From Shinella granuli (GTDB taxonomy: Bacteria; Pseudomonadota; Alphaproteobacteria; Rhizobiales; Rhizobiaceae), in assembly GCF_004341885.1 (NCBI RefSeq), contig NZ_SLVX01000011.1, forward strand, positions 118,031 through 182,030: a stretch of DNA of 64,000 nt, given 5' to 3'. The notes below the pieces were generated by a model. That model worked only from the letters and a program-made list of their open reading frames with translations, had not been told where the DNA came from and made no database searches. Position 1 is the stretch's first letter. Every line of letters starts with the position of its first letter. Below, in pieces: positions 1 through 8,474 of this stretch. The translations under genes and the position numbers were made by a program.

Positions 1-92
1 GTATCACGCCGGCCGCCACTCGACGGATGACGAGATATTTGATTTCATGACCCGCCTCAAACAATTCCACGAAGAAAACAGGAGAGCGGACC
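1..92. other. Window edge, upstream of bfr
   Basis: No gene can be assigned here. A + strand frame is open from the window edge (base 2) to a TAA at 125-127, overlapping the start of bfr by 35 bases. Its tail is short, charged and not recognised, so it may be the end of an upstream gene or chance. A ribosome-binding sequence, GGAGAG at 81-86, lies just before the bfr start. Confidence 0.3.
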
Positions 93-578
93 TTGAAAGG
101 CGACAAAAAAGTCATCGAGCAGCTTAACGAAGCGCTCTATCTCGAACTCGGTGCCGTCAACCAGTACTGGCTTCATTATCGCCTGCTGGAAGACTGGGGC
201 TACACGCTGCTCGCCAAGAAGGAGCGCGCCGAGTCGATCGAAGAGATGCAGCACGCCGACAAGCTCGTCGCCCGCATCATCTTCCTCGAGGGCCATCCGA
301 ACCTCCAGACCGTCGCGCCGCTTCGCATCGGCCAGAACGTCAAGGAAGTGCTGGAAGCCGATCTTGCCGGCGAATACGACGCCCGCACGGCCTACAAGAA
401 ATCGCGCGACATCTGTCATGACGCCGGTGACTACGTCACCATGAAGCTGTTCGAGGAGCTGCTGGCCGACGAGGAAGGTCATATCGACTTCCTCGAAACC
501 CAGCTGGAGCTGCTCGGCAAGCTCGGCGAGGAAAAGTACGGTCAGCTCAACGCGGCGCCGGCGAACGAAGCCGAATAA
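93..578 (+). CDS. bfr: Bacterioferritin
   Basis: Haem-containing iron-storage protein of the cytoplasm. Its 24-mer shell oxidises Fe(II) at a di-iron centre and stores the product as a ferric mineral. The 161-residue length is normal for the family. All ferroxidase ligands sit at the canonical positions: E18, E51, H54, E94, E127 and H130. The haem-axial methionine is M52, inside the [10 protein letters not shown] motif. The start is TTG, chosen because the family N-terminus ([13 protein letters not shown]) begins exactly there, with GGAGAG 6 bases upstream. It is followed directly by a strong terminator, so it ends its transcript. No ferredoxin partner gene (bfd) is visible in the 92 bases before it. 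Confidence 0.95.
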   Translation: MKGDKKVIEQLNEALYLELGAVNQYWLHYRLLEDWGYTLLAKKERAESIEEMQHADKLVARIIFLEGHPNLQTVAPLRIGQNVKEVLEADLAGEYDARTAYKKSRDICHDAGDYVTMKLFEELLADEEGHIDFLETQLELLGKLGEEKYGQLNAAPANEAE

Positions 579-603
579 GGCGCAAGCCCTACGCCCGACA
601 CAG

Positions 604-633
604 AAAACCCCGGTCTTGCGACCGGGGTTTTTG
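604..633. terminator. Rho-independent terminator after bfr
   Basis: A perfect 8-bp GC-rich stem (608-615 with 620-627, loop TTGC) is followed by a T run on the + strand and preceded by an A run. It can therefore also serve the leftward rppH transcript arriving from the other side. Confidence 0.9.
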
Positions 634-667
634 CATTTTTCCTGCCGCAATTCCGGAGCGGCTGTCG

Positions 668-1195
668 TCAGGGCGCCAGATGCGCGAAGGCCGCGACGAC
701 CTCCTCGTAGACCTTGCGCTTGAAGGGCACGATGAGGTCCGGCAGATCGCGCATCGGCTTCCATTCCCAGGCGTCGAATTCCGCGTCGTGACCGCCCGGC
801 GGTGGATTGATGGCGATCTCGTCCTCCGCGCCCTCGAAGCGGAACGCGTACCAGCGCTGCGTCTGGCCGCGATACTTGCCCTTGAGGCCAACGCCGATCA
901 GGTGGGCGGGCAGGTCGTAATTGATCCAGCGGCCGGCATCGGCGAGCAGCGAGACGTTGCGGATGCCGGTTTCCTCGTAGAGTTCGCGATAGGCGGCCTT
1001 CAGCGGGTCCTCGCCCTTGTCGATGCCGCCCTGCGGCATCTGCCAGAGCTGCGGCGAGCCGTCATATTCGGAATTGCCGACGGGAATCCGCCGGCCTGCC
1101 CAGACCTTGTTCTCGGCGTTCAGCACCATGATGCCGACACAGGGACGGTACGGCAGGTCCTCGGCCCTGATCCCCTTGTCCTTTTCCTTGCCCAT
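668..1195 (-). CDS. rppH: RNA pyrophosphohydrolase (Nudix)
   Basis: Removes pyrophosphate from the 5' triphosphate end of mRNAs, which exposes them to RNase E decay; it belongs to the Nudix Ap4A/RppH branch. The Nudix box lies at about residues 56-78 (GGIDKGED...RELYEETG) with the metal-binding REL-EE core intact. The N-terminal [11 protein letters not shown] and the aromatic WQMPQGG are typical of RppH. At 175 residues it has normal length. It is the last gene of the leftward envC-ctpA-deacetylase-rppH series, 9 bases after the preceding gene, and meets bfr tail to tail. Confidence 0.93.
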   Translation of the reverse strand: MGKEKDKGIRAEDLPYRPCVGIMVLNAENKVWAGRRIPVGNSEYDGSPQLWQMPQGGIDKGEDPLKAAYRELYEETGIRNVSLLADAGRWINYDLPAHLIGVGLKGKYRGQTQRWYAFRFEGAEDEIAINPPPGGHDAEFDAWEWKPMRDLPDLIVPFKRKVYEEVVAAFAHLAP

Positions 1196-1204
1196 CGAAA
1201 TGTC

Positions 1205-2407
1205 CTATTGCTTGGCGGGAACGGCTGCGAGCGACGCGACGCCGACGATCTCGATGCCGCGGCCGCCTGCTTCCTCGCACCATTCGCGGATCGCGTCCAC
1301 ACTTTCATCGAAGGCCGAGGCCATGCCGATCGCCGTGCCGTTGCGCCGGGCGATGCGTTCGAGTTCGTCGAGCTTCCTCAAGATCGCCTCACGCGACAGA
1401 TCGCCGTCGAGCTGGAGGTCGGCAAAGGCGTGCGGGGCCTCGACGGCGCCGGCAAGGGTGCCGGACAGCGACTGTGCCGAACTGCCGTCATCGAGGAAGA
1501 AAAGGCCGCGGCTCGAAATGTCGCGGATGACGGGCTCCAGCGCGTCGGCATCGGACAGGAAGCGGCCGCCCATGAAATTGACGATGCCGGTATAGTTGGT
1601 GATCTGCGCCATGGCGCGGTGCAGTTCCGCAAGATTCCCGGCCTCGCCGCGATCGGTGCGCAGCGTATAGGGGCCGGGGTCGTTCTGCGGATAGTCGAAG
1701 GGCTCCAGCGGCATCTGCAGCAGGATCTCGTGGCCGCCGCGGCGGGCCTCCTGCATCCAGCGCGACAGGCTGTTGCCGCTGGCGGCGAAGGCGAGTGTCA
1801 CTTCGCCCGGCAGTTCGCGGATGGCGCGCTGCGTGCCCGTCTGGCTGAGGCCGAGCCCGCCGACGACGATGGCGATGCGCGTGCCGCGCGCGCCGGACCA
1901 GGGGCGGGCGTACTGGTCCATCGGCCGCGTGCCATCGAGGCCGATGATCGGGATCCTGCCGTCGGACGTCTCCTCCAGCAGATCCTCGTTCGGGAAGGCG
2001 GCGGAGCGTGCGTCCTGGCCGATGCGGTTGGCCTCGATGATGAGCGGGCCGGTGCCGCTGCGCGTGCCGGGCGTGTAGGTGCGCACGACATTGCCGTCGT
2101 CGGTCAGCGTTTCCTGGACGCGGGCGCCGGAAAGGCCGTTCGCGCGGCGCACGCCGTCCTTCGCCGCCGCCGTCTTCTGGTCGGCCTTGCCTTCGGCGGT
2201 CGTCTGCGCGGCGGTTTCTTCCGTCGGGGGGCTGTAAGGCGTGGTGTCAAGGCCGCTCGGGGCGGTCGCGGTCCAGCTCGAAAAGCCGATGAGACCGATG
2301 GCGGCAAGCGTGAACAGGATCGTGCCGGTGGAGAACCGCGACGGTCCCGCCGGTCGGGGCCTTGCCTTGCGGTTCTGGCCGAGAGGTGCGTGAATGTCTG
2401 TGCCCAA
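1205..2407 (-). CDS. Divergent polysaccharide deacetylase family protein (YibQ/DUF610)
   Basis: Envelope protein of the divergent polysaccharide deacetylase group. The N-terminus is basic and proline-rich, followed by one membrane anchor at about residues 25-42 (TGTILFTLAAIGLIGFSS), then a low-complexity Ala/Thr/Lys linker, then the deacetylase-like domain (about 150-400: IAIVVGGLGLSQTGTQRAI, HEILLQMPLEPFDYP, GIVNFMGGRF, LFFLDDGSS). The start was placed at the TTG at 2407 (LGTDIHAPLG), giving 400 residues; the frame stays open for another 33 codons upstream, but that stretch runs into a RIME repeat and looks non-coding. The substrate is unknown. Position behind an EnvC-like activator and CtpA points to peptidoglycan remodelling. 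Confidence 0.85.
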   Translation of the reverse strand: MGTDIHAPLGQNRKARPRPAGPSRFSTGTILFTLAAIGLIGFSSWTATAPSGLDTTPYSPPTEETAAQTTAEGKADQKTAAAKDGVRRANGLSGARVQETLTDDGNVVRTYTPGTRSGTGPLIIEANRIGQDARSAAFPNEDLLEETSDGRIPIIGLDGTRPMDQYARPWSGARGTRIAIVVGGLGLSQTGTQRAIRELPGEVTLAFAASGNSLSRWMQEARRGGHEILLQMPLEPFDYPQNDPGPYTLRTDRGEAGNLAELHRAMAQITNYTGIVNFMGGRFLSDADALEPVIRDISSRGLFFLDDGSSAQSLSGTLAGAVEAPHAFADLQLDGDLSREAILRKLDELERIARRNGTAIGMASAFDESVDAIREWCEEAGGRGIEIVGVASLAAVPAKQ

Positions 2408-2427
2408 GGTCAGTCCGCGCCGGCCGC

Positions 2428-2540
2428 TAGAGCATTTCCAGCCGAAGCGGCACCGCTTCGGCGTCGGAGAATGCGGTAAAACAAGACTCCAGAGCATGTC
2501 ACGCAAAAGCGTGCGGCGGTTCTGCGATCACGACATGCTT
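2428..2540. repeat. RIME1-type rhizobial intergenic mosaic element
   Basis: A roughly 110-bp element with two palindromes, matching in sequence and layout the rhizobium-specific RIME1 repeat as I remember it. The first is a perfect 10-bp inverted repeat with a 2-base loop (2441-2462, GCCGAAGCGG arms). The second pairs AGCATGTC (2493-2500) with GACATGCT (2532-2539) around a nested CGCAAAAGCG-type segment. It fills most of the gap between ctpA and the deacetylase gene and is transcribed with them, so it may act as a processing or stability element. Only one copy was seen in the window. Confidence 0.8.
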
Positions 2541-2592
2541 GTGGTGCATGGGGAAATCCGGGCCCGTGCGTCACGGGCCCGGCGGAGGCGGG

Positions 2593-3915
2593 TTACTTCT
2601 TCAGCTCGGCCTTTTCCGGATTGGCCGGGAAGGCCTTGTCGGTCTTCTCGCCGCGCAAGAGTTCCAGCGCGTATTGAAGCTGGAGGTCGTCCTTGGCTTC
2701 CGGCGGGACGTAGGCCGAGGAGCCCGAGCCTTCCTGCGTCTCGCTCTGGCCCTGGATGTGGCCGCGCAGGTTGGATTCGCCGGCGGCTTCCAGCTTGCCC
2801 TGCAATTCGGGCGGCAGCGGCTGCTCGACGGTGATGTCGGGCGTGATGCCGGTGCCCTGGATCGACTTGCCGGACGGCGTGTAGTAGAGCGCCGTCGTCA
2901 GGCGCAGCGCGCCGGCATCGCCCATCGGGATGATGGTCTGGACGGAACCCTTGCCGAAGGAGCGCGTGCCGAGCACGGTGGCGCGGCGCAGGTCCTGCAG
3001 TGCACCGGCGACGATTTCCGACGCCGAGGCCGAGCCGCCATTGACCATGACGATGACCGGCTTGCCGTCGGTGATGTCGCCCGGTGTCGCGTTGAAGCGG
3101 CGGGTCTCGTCCTCGTTGCGGCCGCGGGTCGAAACGACCTCGCCGCGCTCCAGGAAGGCGTCGGAGACGTTGATCGCCTGGTCGAGCAGGCCGCCCGGGT
3201 TGAGGCGCAGGTCGAGCACGTAGCCCTTCAGCTTGTCGGCCGGAACCTCTTCCTTGATCTTGGTGATCGCGGCTTCCAGGTCGTCGTAGGTCTTTTCCGT
3301 GAAGGAGATGACGCGGAGATAGCCGACATCGTTCTCGACGCGGGATTTCACCGCCCGCACGGCGATGATGTCGCGCATGATGGTCAGCTCGATCGGCTTG
3401 TCGGCGCCCTTGCGGATCAGCGTCAGCTTGATCGGCGTGTTGACGGCGCCGCGCATCTTCTCGACCGCTTCCTCCAGCTTCAGGCCGCGTACGTCCTGGC
3501 CGTCGATCTTGGAGATGAAGTCGCCCGCAAGCACGCCCGCGCGGGCGGCCGGCGTGTCGTCGATCGGCGTGATGACCTTGACGAGTTCGTCTTCCATCGT
3601 GACTTCGATGCCGAGGCCGCCGAATTCGCCGCGCGTCTGGGTGCGCATGTCCTCGGCGTCCTTGGCATTCATGTAGGAGGAATGCGGATCGAGCGAGGTG
3701 AGCATGCCGTTGATGGCATTCTCGATGAGCTGGTCTTCCTTGGGCGGCGTCACGTATTGCGCGCGCACGCGCTCGAAGACGTCGCCGAAGATGGAAAGCT
3801 CGCGATAGGTCGACGAGCCGGCGGCTTCGGCCGGCAATGTGGCCGTGTTGATGACGCTCATCGCCGTGGCACCCATCAGTGCACCGACGAGAACAAGAGA
3901 AGCCCTACGTATCAT
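2593..3915 (-). CDS. ctpA: Carboxy-terminal processing protease, S41 family
   Basis: Periplasmic serine protease that trims C-termini of exported proteins and, in several bacteria, cell-wall hydrolases. A signal sequence (residues 1-32, ending AEA-A) precedes the PDZ domain (about 90-175, with GLGIEV and the GDFISKIDG loop) and the S41 core. The catalytic Ser/Lys pair is visible as S297 in GGSASASE and K322 in FGKGSVQT, 25 residues apart as in Tsp/Prc. The start ATG at 3915 gives 440 residues; the frame extends 25 codons further but that would bury the signal peptide. It overlaps the end of the EnvC-like gene by 11 bases, so translation is probably coupled. Confidence 0.92.
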   Translation of the reverse strand: MIRRASLVLVGALMGATAMSVINTATLPAEAAGSSTYRELSIFGDVFERVRAQYVTPPKEDQLIENAINGMLTSLDPHSSYMNAKDAEDMRTQTRGEFGGLGIEVTMEDELVKVITPIDDTPAARAGVLAGDFISKIDGQDVRGLKLEEAVEKMRGAVNTPIKLTLIRKGADKPIELTIMRDIIAVRAVKSRVENDVGYLRVISFTEKTYDDLEAAITKIKEEVPADKLKGYVLDLRLNPGGLLDQAINVSDAFLERGEVVSTRGRNEDETRRFNATPGDITDGKPVIVMVNGGSASASEIVAGALQDLRRATVLGTRSFGKGSVQTIIPMGDAGALRLTTALYYTPSGKSIQGTGITPDITVEQPLPPELQGKLEAAGESNLRGHIQGQSETQEGSGSSAYVPPEAKDDLQLQYALELLRGEKTDKAFPANPEKAELKK

Positions 3916-5335
3916 TGCGTGCCTTTCCAGAATTTTTAGCGGACCACCACGGCCGGGAATCAACCGGTTTTCCGTTCTTTCGGAATTCAATGTAAAGTGT
4001 CGGCTTGTCCGTTTCCAGCGTCAAAGCGTTGACACTCGCCACCCTTTTTTCGCCCATCACGGCGAGCGGTTCTCCCGCCACGACGAACTGACCCTCCCGC
4101 ACGCTCACCCGGTCCATGCCGGCAAGGACGAGATGGTAGCCCTCCCCGGCGTTCAGGATGATCATGCGCCCATAACTGCGGAACGTGCCGGCAAAGACGA
4201 TCCATCCATCGGCGGGGGCCGTGACCAGCGCGCCCGGATTGGCCGCCAGCGTCAGCCCCTGCGAATCATGGCCGGTGCCGTCCGCCTCGCCGAATTGGCG
4301 CAGAACGTCGCCCGCCACGGGAAAGTCCAGTTTCGCCTGCAGTTCGGAGAATTCATATGCCGGAGCAATGCGGTTTTTGTCGGGCACGCTGTCGCGGGCG
4401 AGCGCCCTCGCCTTCTCGCGGTCGGCCTCGCTCTGGCCCCGGCGTTCCTCTTCTTTGGCGCGGGCAAGCGCGGCGGCGTCGCGCACGGAGCCGATGTCGC
4501 GCTCCAGGCTGCCGATCAGGCCTTCGAGGCTGGTGGCGCGGGCGGCGAGTTCCTCGGCGCGGCGGCGTTCGGCGGCCAGCGTGCGGCTGTTGGTCTGCGC
4601 CAGCGCCTCGTTCTGGGCGACCAGCAGTTCGGAGCGCTTCTCCTCCTCGATGCGCCGCTGCATGGCATCGGTCAGTTCCGTGCGCTCGCGGTCGATGTCG
4701 CTCTTGATGTCCATCAGCGCCGTCAGGTCGTCGACGAGATCTTCCGTTTCCTTGCGGATGCCCGGAACGACCGCGCCGAGAAGAATGGCGCTCCTGACCG
4801 AGGAGAGGGCGTCCTCCGGATTGACGAGCAGGGCGGGCGGCGGGTTTCGCCCCATGCGCTGGAGCGCGGCGAGAACCTCAGCCAGGAGGCCGCGGCGCTC
4901 GTGCAGCGAGGCGCGAACGCCCGCTTCGCGCTCGCGCATGCCCTCCAGCCGCTTTTCGCCGGCAAGGATCTTTTCCTCCATGCTCTTGCGCATGGCGGCC
5001 GATTTGACGATTTCCTCGCGCAGGGTCTGGCGGGTCTTTTCCAGCTTGGCGATCTCGGCTTCGAGCTGTTTCGTCTTCTCTTCGGAGACCGTGATGGACT
5101 GGGAGAGCGCTTCGAGCTCGCGGCGCGTGCTGTCGCGGCGCAGCGTCAGGGCGGCCGCCGGATCGGGCTCGGCCTTCGGCAGCGATCCCGTTTTTTCCAG
5201 CGCGACGCCGGTCTCGTTCGGCTCGGCGGCGATGGGGTGGGGCAGAAGCGCCAGCATCAGGGCAGCACAAAGCCAAGCCGGCCGCAGCAGACGGCCGGCG
5301 CCTTCCCCCCGATTGGTTGTCTGGGCTTTCCTCAT
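3905..5335 (-). CDS. EnvC-like murein hydrolase activator (degenerate M23/LytM)
   Basis: Secreted cell-division and cell-wall protein. A signal peptide (residues about 18-37, LLRPAWLCAALMLALLPHPIAAEP) precedes a long coiled coil (about 60-290, rich in Glu/Arg/Leu heptads) and a C-terminal LytM/M23 domain (about 350-470). The metallopeptidase ligands are not intact: the usual HxxxD region reads GHDSQGLTLAA and the HxH motif is replaced by YHLVLAGM. This fits EnvC-type proteins that switch on amidases without cutting murein themselves. The start was set at 5335 to expose the signal peptide. It heads the envC-ctpA-deacetylase-rppH series. Confidence 0.88.
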   Translation of the reverse strand: MRKAQTTNRGEGAGRLLRPAWLCAALMLALLPHPIAAEPNETGVALEKTGSLPKAEPDPAAALTLRRDSTRRELEALSQSITVSEEKTKQLEAEIAKLEKTRQTLREEIVKSAAMRKSMEEKILAGEKRLEGMREREAGVRASLHERRGLLAEVLAALQRMGRNPPPALLVNPEDALSSVRSAILLGAVVPGIRKETEDLVDDLTALMDIKSDIDRERTELTDAMQRRIEEEKRSELLVAQNEALAQTNSRTLAAERRRAEELAARATSLEGLIGSLERDIGSVRDAAALARAKEEERRGQSEADREKARALARDSVPDKNRIAPAYEFSELQAKLDFPVAGDVLRQFGEADGTGHDSQGLTLAANPGALVTAPADGWIVFAGTFRSYGRMIILNAGEGYHLVLAGMDRVSVREGQFVVAGEPLAVMGEKRVASVNALTLETDKPTLYIEFRKNGKPVDSRPWWSAKNSGKARNDT

Positions 5336-5475
5336 CGCTCCCCGAACGTCCGTTCTCCCCGCTCTATGCTGATTTGGCGCTTTCGCCAAGAACGTCACTT
5401 GGCCAACAAACCGCGCCGAAAATACGGCTGCGGCCCATCCTGCGCCTCCAGCCTTGCGCGGCGGTGACGCCTGCG

Positions 5476-5958
5476 TCAGCTACGGTGATAGGGGTGGCCG
5501 GAGAGAATGGTGACGGCGCGATAGAGCTGTTCGGCGATGAGGATGCGCACGAGCTGGTGCGGCCAGGTCATCTTGCCAAGGCAGAGCGTGGCGTCGGCGC
5601 GCTCGTAGAGGGCGGGATCGAGCCCGTCGGCACCGCCGATGGCGATCATCAGCTCGCGCTTGCCGGCATCGCGAAACCCGCCGATGAGATCGGCAAAGGC
5701 GGGGGAGTCGAGCGCCTTGCCGCGCTCGTCGAGCAGGATCAGCACGGCGCCGTCGGGCAGCGCCTTCTGCAGCAGGGCCGCTTCCTCGCGCTTGCGCGTC
5801 TCGGCATTGCCGGCGCGGCTTTCGCCGACCTCGGCAAGCTTGCCAAGCTCCAGGCCGATCGCGGGGCCGGCCTTGGCGAAACGGTCCATGTAGCGGGCCG
5901 CAAGATCCTTCTCAGGGCCGGCCTTCAGCCGTCCAACCGCAAAAAGTCCAACCCGCAT
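5476..5958 (-). CDS. rlmH: 23S rRNA (pseudouridine1915-N3)-methyltransferase
   Basis: SPOUT-class methyltransferase that methylates pseudouridine 1915 in helix 69 of 23S rRNA on assembled ribosomes, using S-adenosylmethionine. The 160-residue length is normal. The C-terminal knot is recognisable: IGGADGLDP, then LCLGKMTWPHQLVRILIAEQLYRA, ending in the family signature GHPYHR. It follows rsfS with an 80-base gap on the same strand, as in many bacteria (nadD, rsfS, rlmH). Confidence 0.95.
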   Translation of the reverse strand: MRVGLFAVGRLKAGPEKDLAARYMDRFAKAGPAIGLELGKLAEVGESRAGNAETRKREEAALLQKALPDGAVLILLDERGKALDSPAFADLIGGFRDAGKRELMIAIGGADGLDPALYERADATLCLGKMTWPHQLVRILIAEQLYRAVTILSGHPYHRS

Positions 5959-6037
5959 CGCCGCAAGCCCTGTCCGTTCGGGTGACGCCTAAGCCGCGCC
6001 ACCGTTTTTCCTCGCCGGACAGGCGCCCGGCGTCATT

Positions 6038-6451
6038 TCAATGGACGGTGCCGTCCTCGATCTCGGGAGCCGCCCACATCCGTTCGATGTTGTAGAACTC
6101 CCGGACTTCCGGCCGGAACACGTGAACGATGATATCGCCCGTGTCGATCAGCACCCAGTCGCCCGCCTCCAGGCCTTCGACGCGGGCATTGCCCAGGCCT
6201 TCGTCCTTGAGATCGGAGATGAGGTGGTCGGCAATCGCCATGACATGACGGTTCGAGCGTCCGGATACGACCACCATGTAGTCGCCCAGCGCCGATTTGC
6301 CGGCAATGTTGATGGTGACAATATCTTCTGCCTTCGAGTCCTCGAGGCTTGCGAGGACCAGTTGAAGGGCACGGTCGGCGGCATCGTCGCCCCTTCCCGC
6401 GCTCTTTGAGAAAACGCCGATGACGCTTCCCTTCGCGTGCACTGTTGTCAG
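6038..6451 (-). CDS. rsfS: Ribosomal silencing factor RsfS
   Basis: Binds ribosomal protein uL14 and prevents joining of 30S and 50S subunits, lowering translation in starvation. The conserved core is clear: DRALQLVLASLEDSKAEDIVTINIAG, GDYMVVVSGRSNRHV, and GDWVLIDTGDIIVHVFRPEVREFYNIERMW. The start is uncertain. The frame is open back to a GTG at 6511, but that extension has no ribosome-binding site. AAGGA lies 6 bases before a CTG at 6451 and 15 bases before a GTG at 6442, so an unusual CTG start is proposed. It lies 40 bases downstream of nadD's stop and probably belongs to the same transcript. Confidence 0.9.
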   Translation of the reverse strand: MTTVHAKGSVIGVFSKSAGRGDDAADRALQLVLASLEDSKAEDIVTINIAGKSALGDYMVVVSGRSNRHVMAIADHLISDLKDEGLGNARVEGLEAGDWVLIDTGDIIVHVFRPEVREFYNIERMWAAPEIEDGTVH

Positions 6452-6551
6452 GTTCGTTCCTTTCTGTGTAACAGGACAAGCACGTCTTGCACCGGCGTGT
6501 CGGGCCGGCACCTACCAAATGTAGGCATCAAAGGTTACCACTTTCAAGACG

Positions 6552-7196
6552 TCACTTCTGAGGGATGGTTTTCTCTAGGGCCGCCTGGCTGCGCAGCGCC
6601 GTGGAGCTGAGCGGCGAGCGGGGGCCGTGGATGAAGGTCCAGGCCGGCGCCCGGCGGCCGGCAAGCGACATCGCATCCTCCTCGTCGATGCGTGCATAGT
6701 CGAAGGTCTTGGCCATGCGTGAGGAGAGATAGGCGAGCGTCGAGCCCGGCCGGTCGATGACGGCGATGGGGAAGGTGCAGGCGATCTTCTGCCAGTTCTG
6801 CCAGCGGTGGAAGGTGCCGAGATTGTCGGCGCCCATGATCCAGACGAAATGGACGCCGCGGTTGAGCGCCTGCACGCGCTGGAGGGCCTTCGCCGTATAG
6901 CTCTGGCCAAGCCGCTTCTCGAAGGCCGTCACCTTGACGCGCGGGCCGGGGGCGATGTCCTCGCTGAGGCGGATGCGCTCGGCGAGCGGGGCGAGGTTCC
7001 GGTGGTCCTTCAAGGGGTTGCCGGGGGTCACCATCCACCAGAGCTGGTCGAGGCCGAGGCGGCGCAGGGCGATTTCCGCGACCAGCGCATGGCCCTCGTG
7101 CGGCGGGTTGAACGAGCCGCCGAACAGGCCGATCGCCATGCCCTTTTCCGCATGCGGCATTCTCAGGTAGCGCTCTGCAACCGCGTCCGACGTCAC
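6552..7196 (-). CDS. nadD: Nicotinate-nucleotide adenylyltransferase
   Basis: Makes nicotinic acid adenine dinucleotide from nicotinate mononucleotide and ATP, the penultimate step of NAD synthesis. Nucleotidyltransferase motifs are present: GLFGGSFNPPHEGH near the N-terminus (the HxGH ATP site) and SPLSSTALR near the C-terminus (the ISSTxxR-type loop). At 214 residues it is full length. The GTG start directly abuts the TAA stop of proA, so it is translationally linked to the proline genes. Confidence 0.95.
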   Translation of the reverse strand: MTSDAVAERYLRMPHAEKGMAIGLFGGSFNPPHEGHALVAEIALRRLGLDQLWWMVTPGNPLKDHRNLAPLAERIRLSEDIAPGPRVKVTAFEKRLGQSYTAKALQRVQALNRGVHFVWIMGADNLGTFHRWQNWQKIACTFPIAVIDRPGSTLAYLSSRMAKTFDYARIDEEDAMSLAGRRAPAWTFIHGPRSPLSSTALRSQAALEKTIPQK

Positions 7197-8474
7197 TTAG
7201 GGCCGCACCTGTCCGGTGCCGCGCACGCGGTATTTGAAGGAGGTGAGCTGCTCGACGCCGACAGGCCCGCGCGCATGCATCTTGCCCGTCGCGATGCCGA
7301 TCTCGCCGCCCATGCCGAACTCGCCGCCATCGGCGAACTGGGTGGAGGCGTTGTGCAGCAGGATCGCCGAATCGATCTCCGTGAAGAAGCGCGCGACGAC
7401 CGCGGGATCCTCGGCGATCACGGCTTCCGTATGGGCGGAAGACCAGCGGTTGATATGCTCGATCGCGCCGGAAATGCCGTCGACGAGCGTGACGGAGATG
7501 ATGGCGTCGAGATATTCGGTCGACCAGTCCGCCTCCGTCGTGGAGACAAGGTTTTCGATCCGGGCGCGGATCTCGTCCGTCGCACGCACCTCGCAGCCGG
7601 CGGCGCGCAGGCCTTCAAGAAGCGGCGCGAGATGCGTGTCGGCCGCGGCGCGGTCGATCAGCAGCGTCTCCGCCGCGCCGCAGATGCCCGTGCGGCGCAT
7701 CTTCGCGTTGACGACGATCGTCTTCGCCATGTCGAGATCGGCGGATTTGTCGATATAGATGTGGCAGAGGCCTTCGAGATGGGCGAAGACCGGCACGCGC
7801 GCCTCGCTCTGCACGCGGGCGACGAGGCTTTTTCCCCCGCGCGGCACGATGACGTCGATCGTGCCGCCGAGACCGGACAGCATGGCGCCGACGGCGGCAC
7901 GGTCCGTGACGGGCACGTACTGGATGGCGTGTTCCGGCAGGCCGGCGGCCTTGAGGCCGGCGACGAGGCAGGAATGGATCGCCTGCGATGAATTCACGCT
8001 GTCCGAGCCGCCGCGCAGGATCACGGCATTGCCGGCCTTGAGGCACAGCGCCCCGGCATCTGCCGTCACGTTCGGCCGGCTTTCATAGATGACGCCGATG
8101 ACGCCGAGCGGCGTGCGCACGCGCTCGATATGCAGGCCGTTCGGCCGGTCCCATTCGGCGATGACATCGCCGACCGGGTCCTTCAGGCCGGCAATGTCGC
8201 GGAGCGCGCCCGCAATGCCTTCGATGCGCTCGGCCGTCAGCGTCAGCCGGTCGATGAAGGAGGCGGCGACGCCGCTTTCCCGGGCATTGGCAAGGTCGAC
8301 GGCATTGGCGGCGAGGATGGCATCGCGGCCGGCAAGGATTTCCGCGGCCATCGCGTCGAGCGCATGGTTCTTCGCATCGGCGGTGGCGATGGCGAGCGGC
8401 CGCGCCGCGGCGCGGGCATTGCGGCCGATCTCGGCCATCAGGCTGTCGATATCGGTCCTGACCTGGTCAAGCAT
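7197..8474 (-). CDS. proA: Glutamate-5-semialdehyde dehydrogenase (gamma-glutamyl phosphate reductase)
   Basis: Second step of proline synthesis: NADPH-dependent reduction of gamma-glutamyl phosphate to the semialdehyde. It has the aldehyde-dehydrogenase fold; the catalytic cysteine lies in [13 protein letters not shown], and other family segments are present ([60 protein letters not shown] near the C-terminus). At 425 residues it is full length. Its ATG overlaps the end of proB by 8 bases, so the two enzymes that hand on an unstable intermediate are translated together. Confidence 0.96.
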   Translation of the reverse strand: MLDQVRTDIDSLMAEIGRNARAAARPLAIATADAKNHALDAMAAEILAGRDAILAANAVDLANARESGVAASFIDRLTLTAERIEGIAGALRDIAGLKDPVGDVIAEWDRPNGLHIERVRTPLGVIGVIYESRPNVTADAGALCLKAGNAVILRGGSDSVNSSQAIHSCLVAGLKAAGLPEHAIQYVPVTDRAAVGAMLSGLGGTIDVIVPRGGKSLVARVQSEARVPVFAHLEGLCHIYIDKSADLDMAKTIVVNAKMRRTGICGAAETLLIDRAAADTHLAPLLEGLRAAGCEVRATDEIRARIENLVSTTEADWSTEYLDAIISVTLVDGISGAIEHINRWSSAHTEAVIAEDPAVVARFFTEIDSAILLHNASTQFADGGEFGMGGEIGIATGKMHARGPVGVEQLTSFKYRVRGTGQVRP

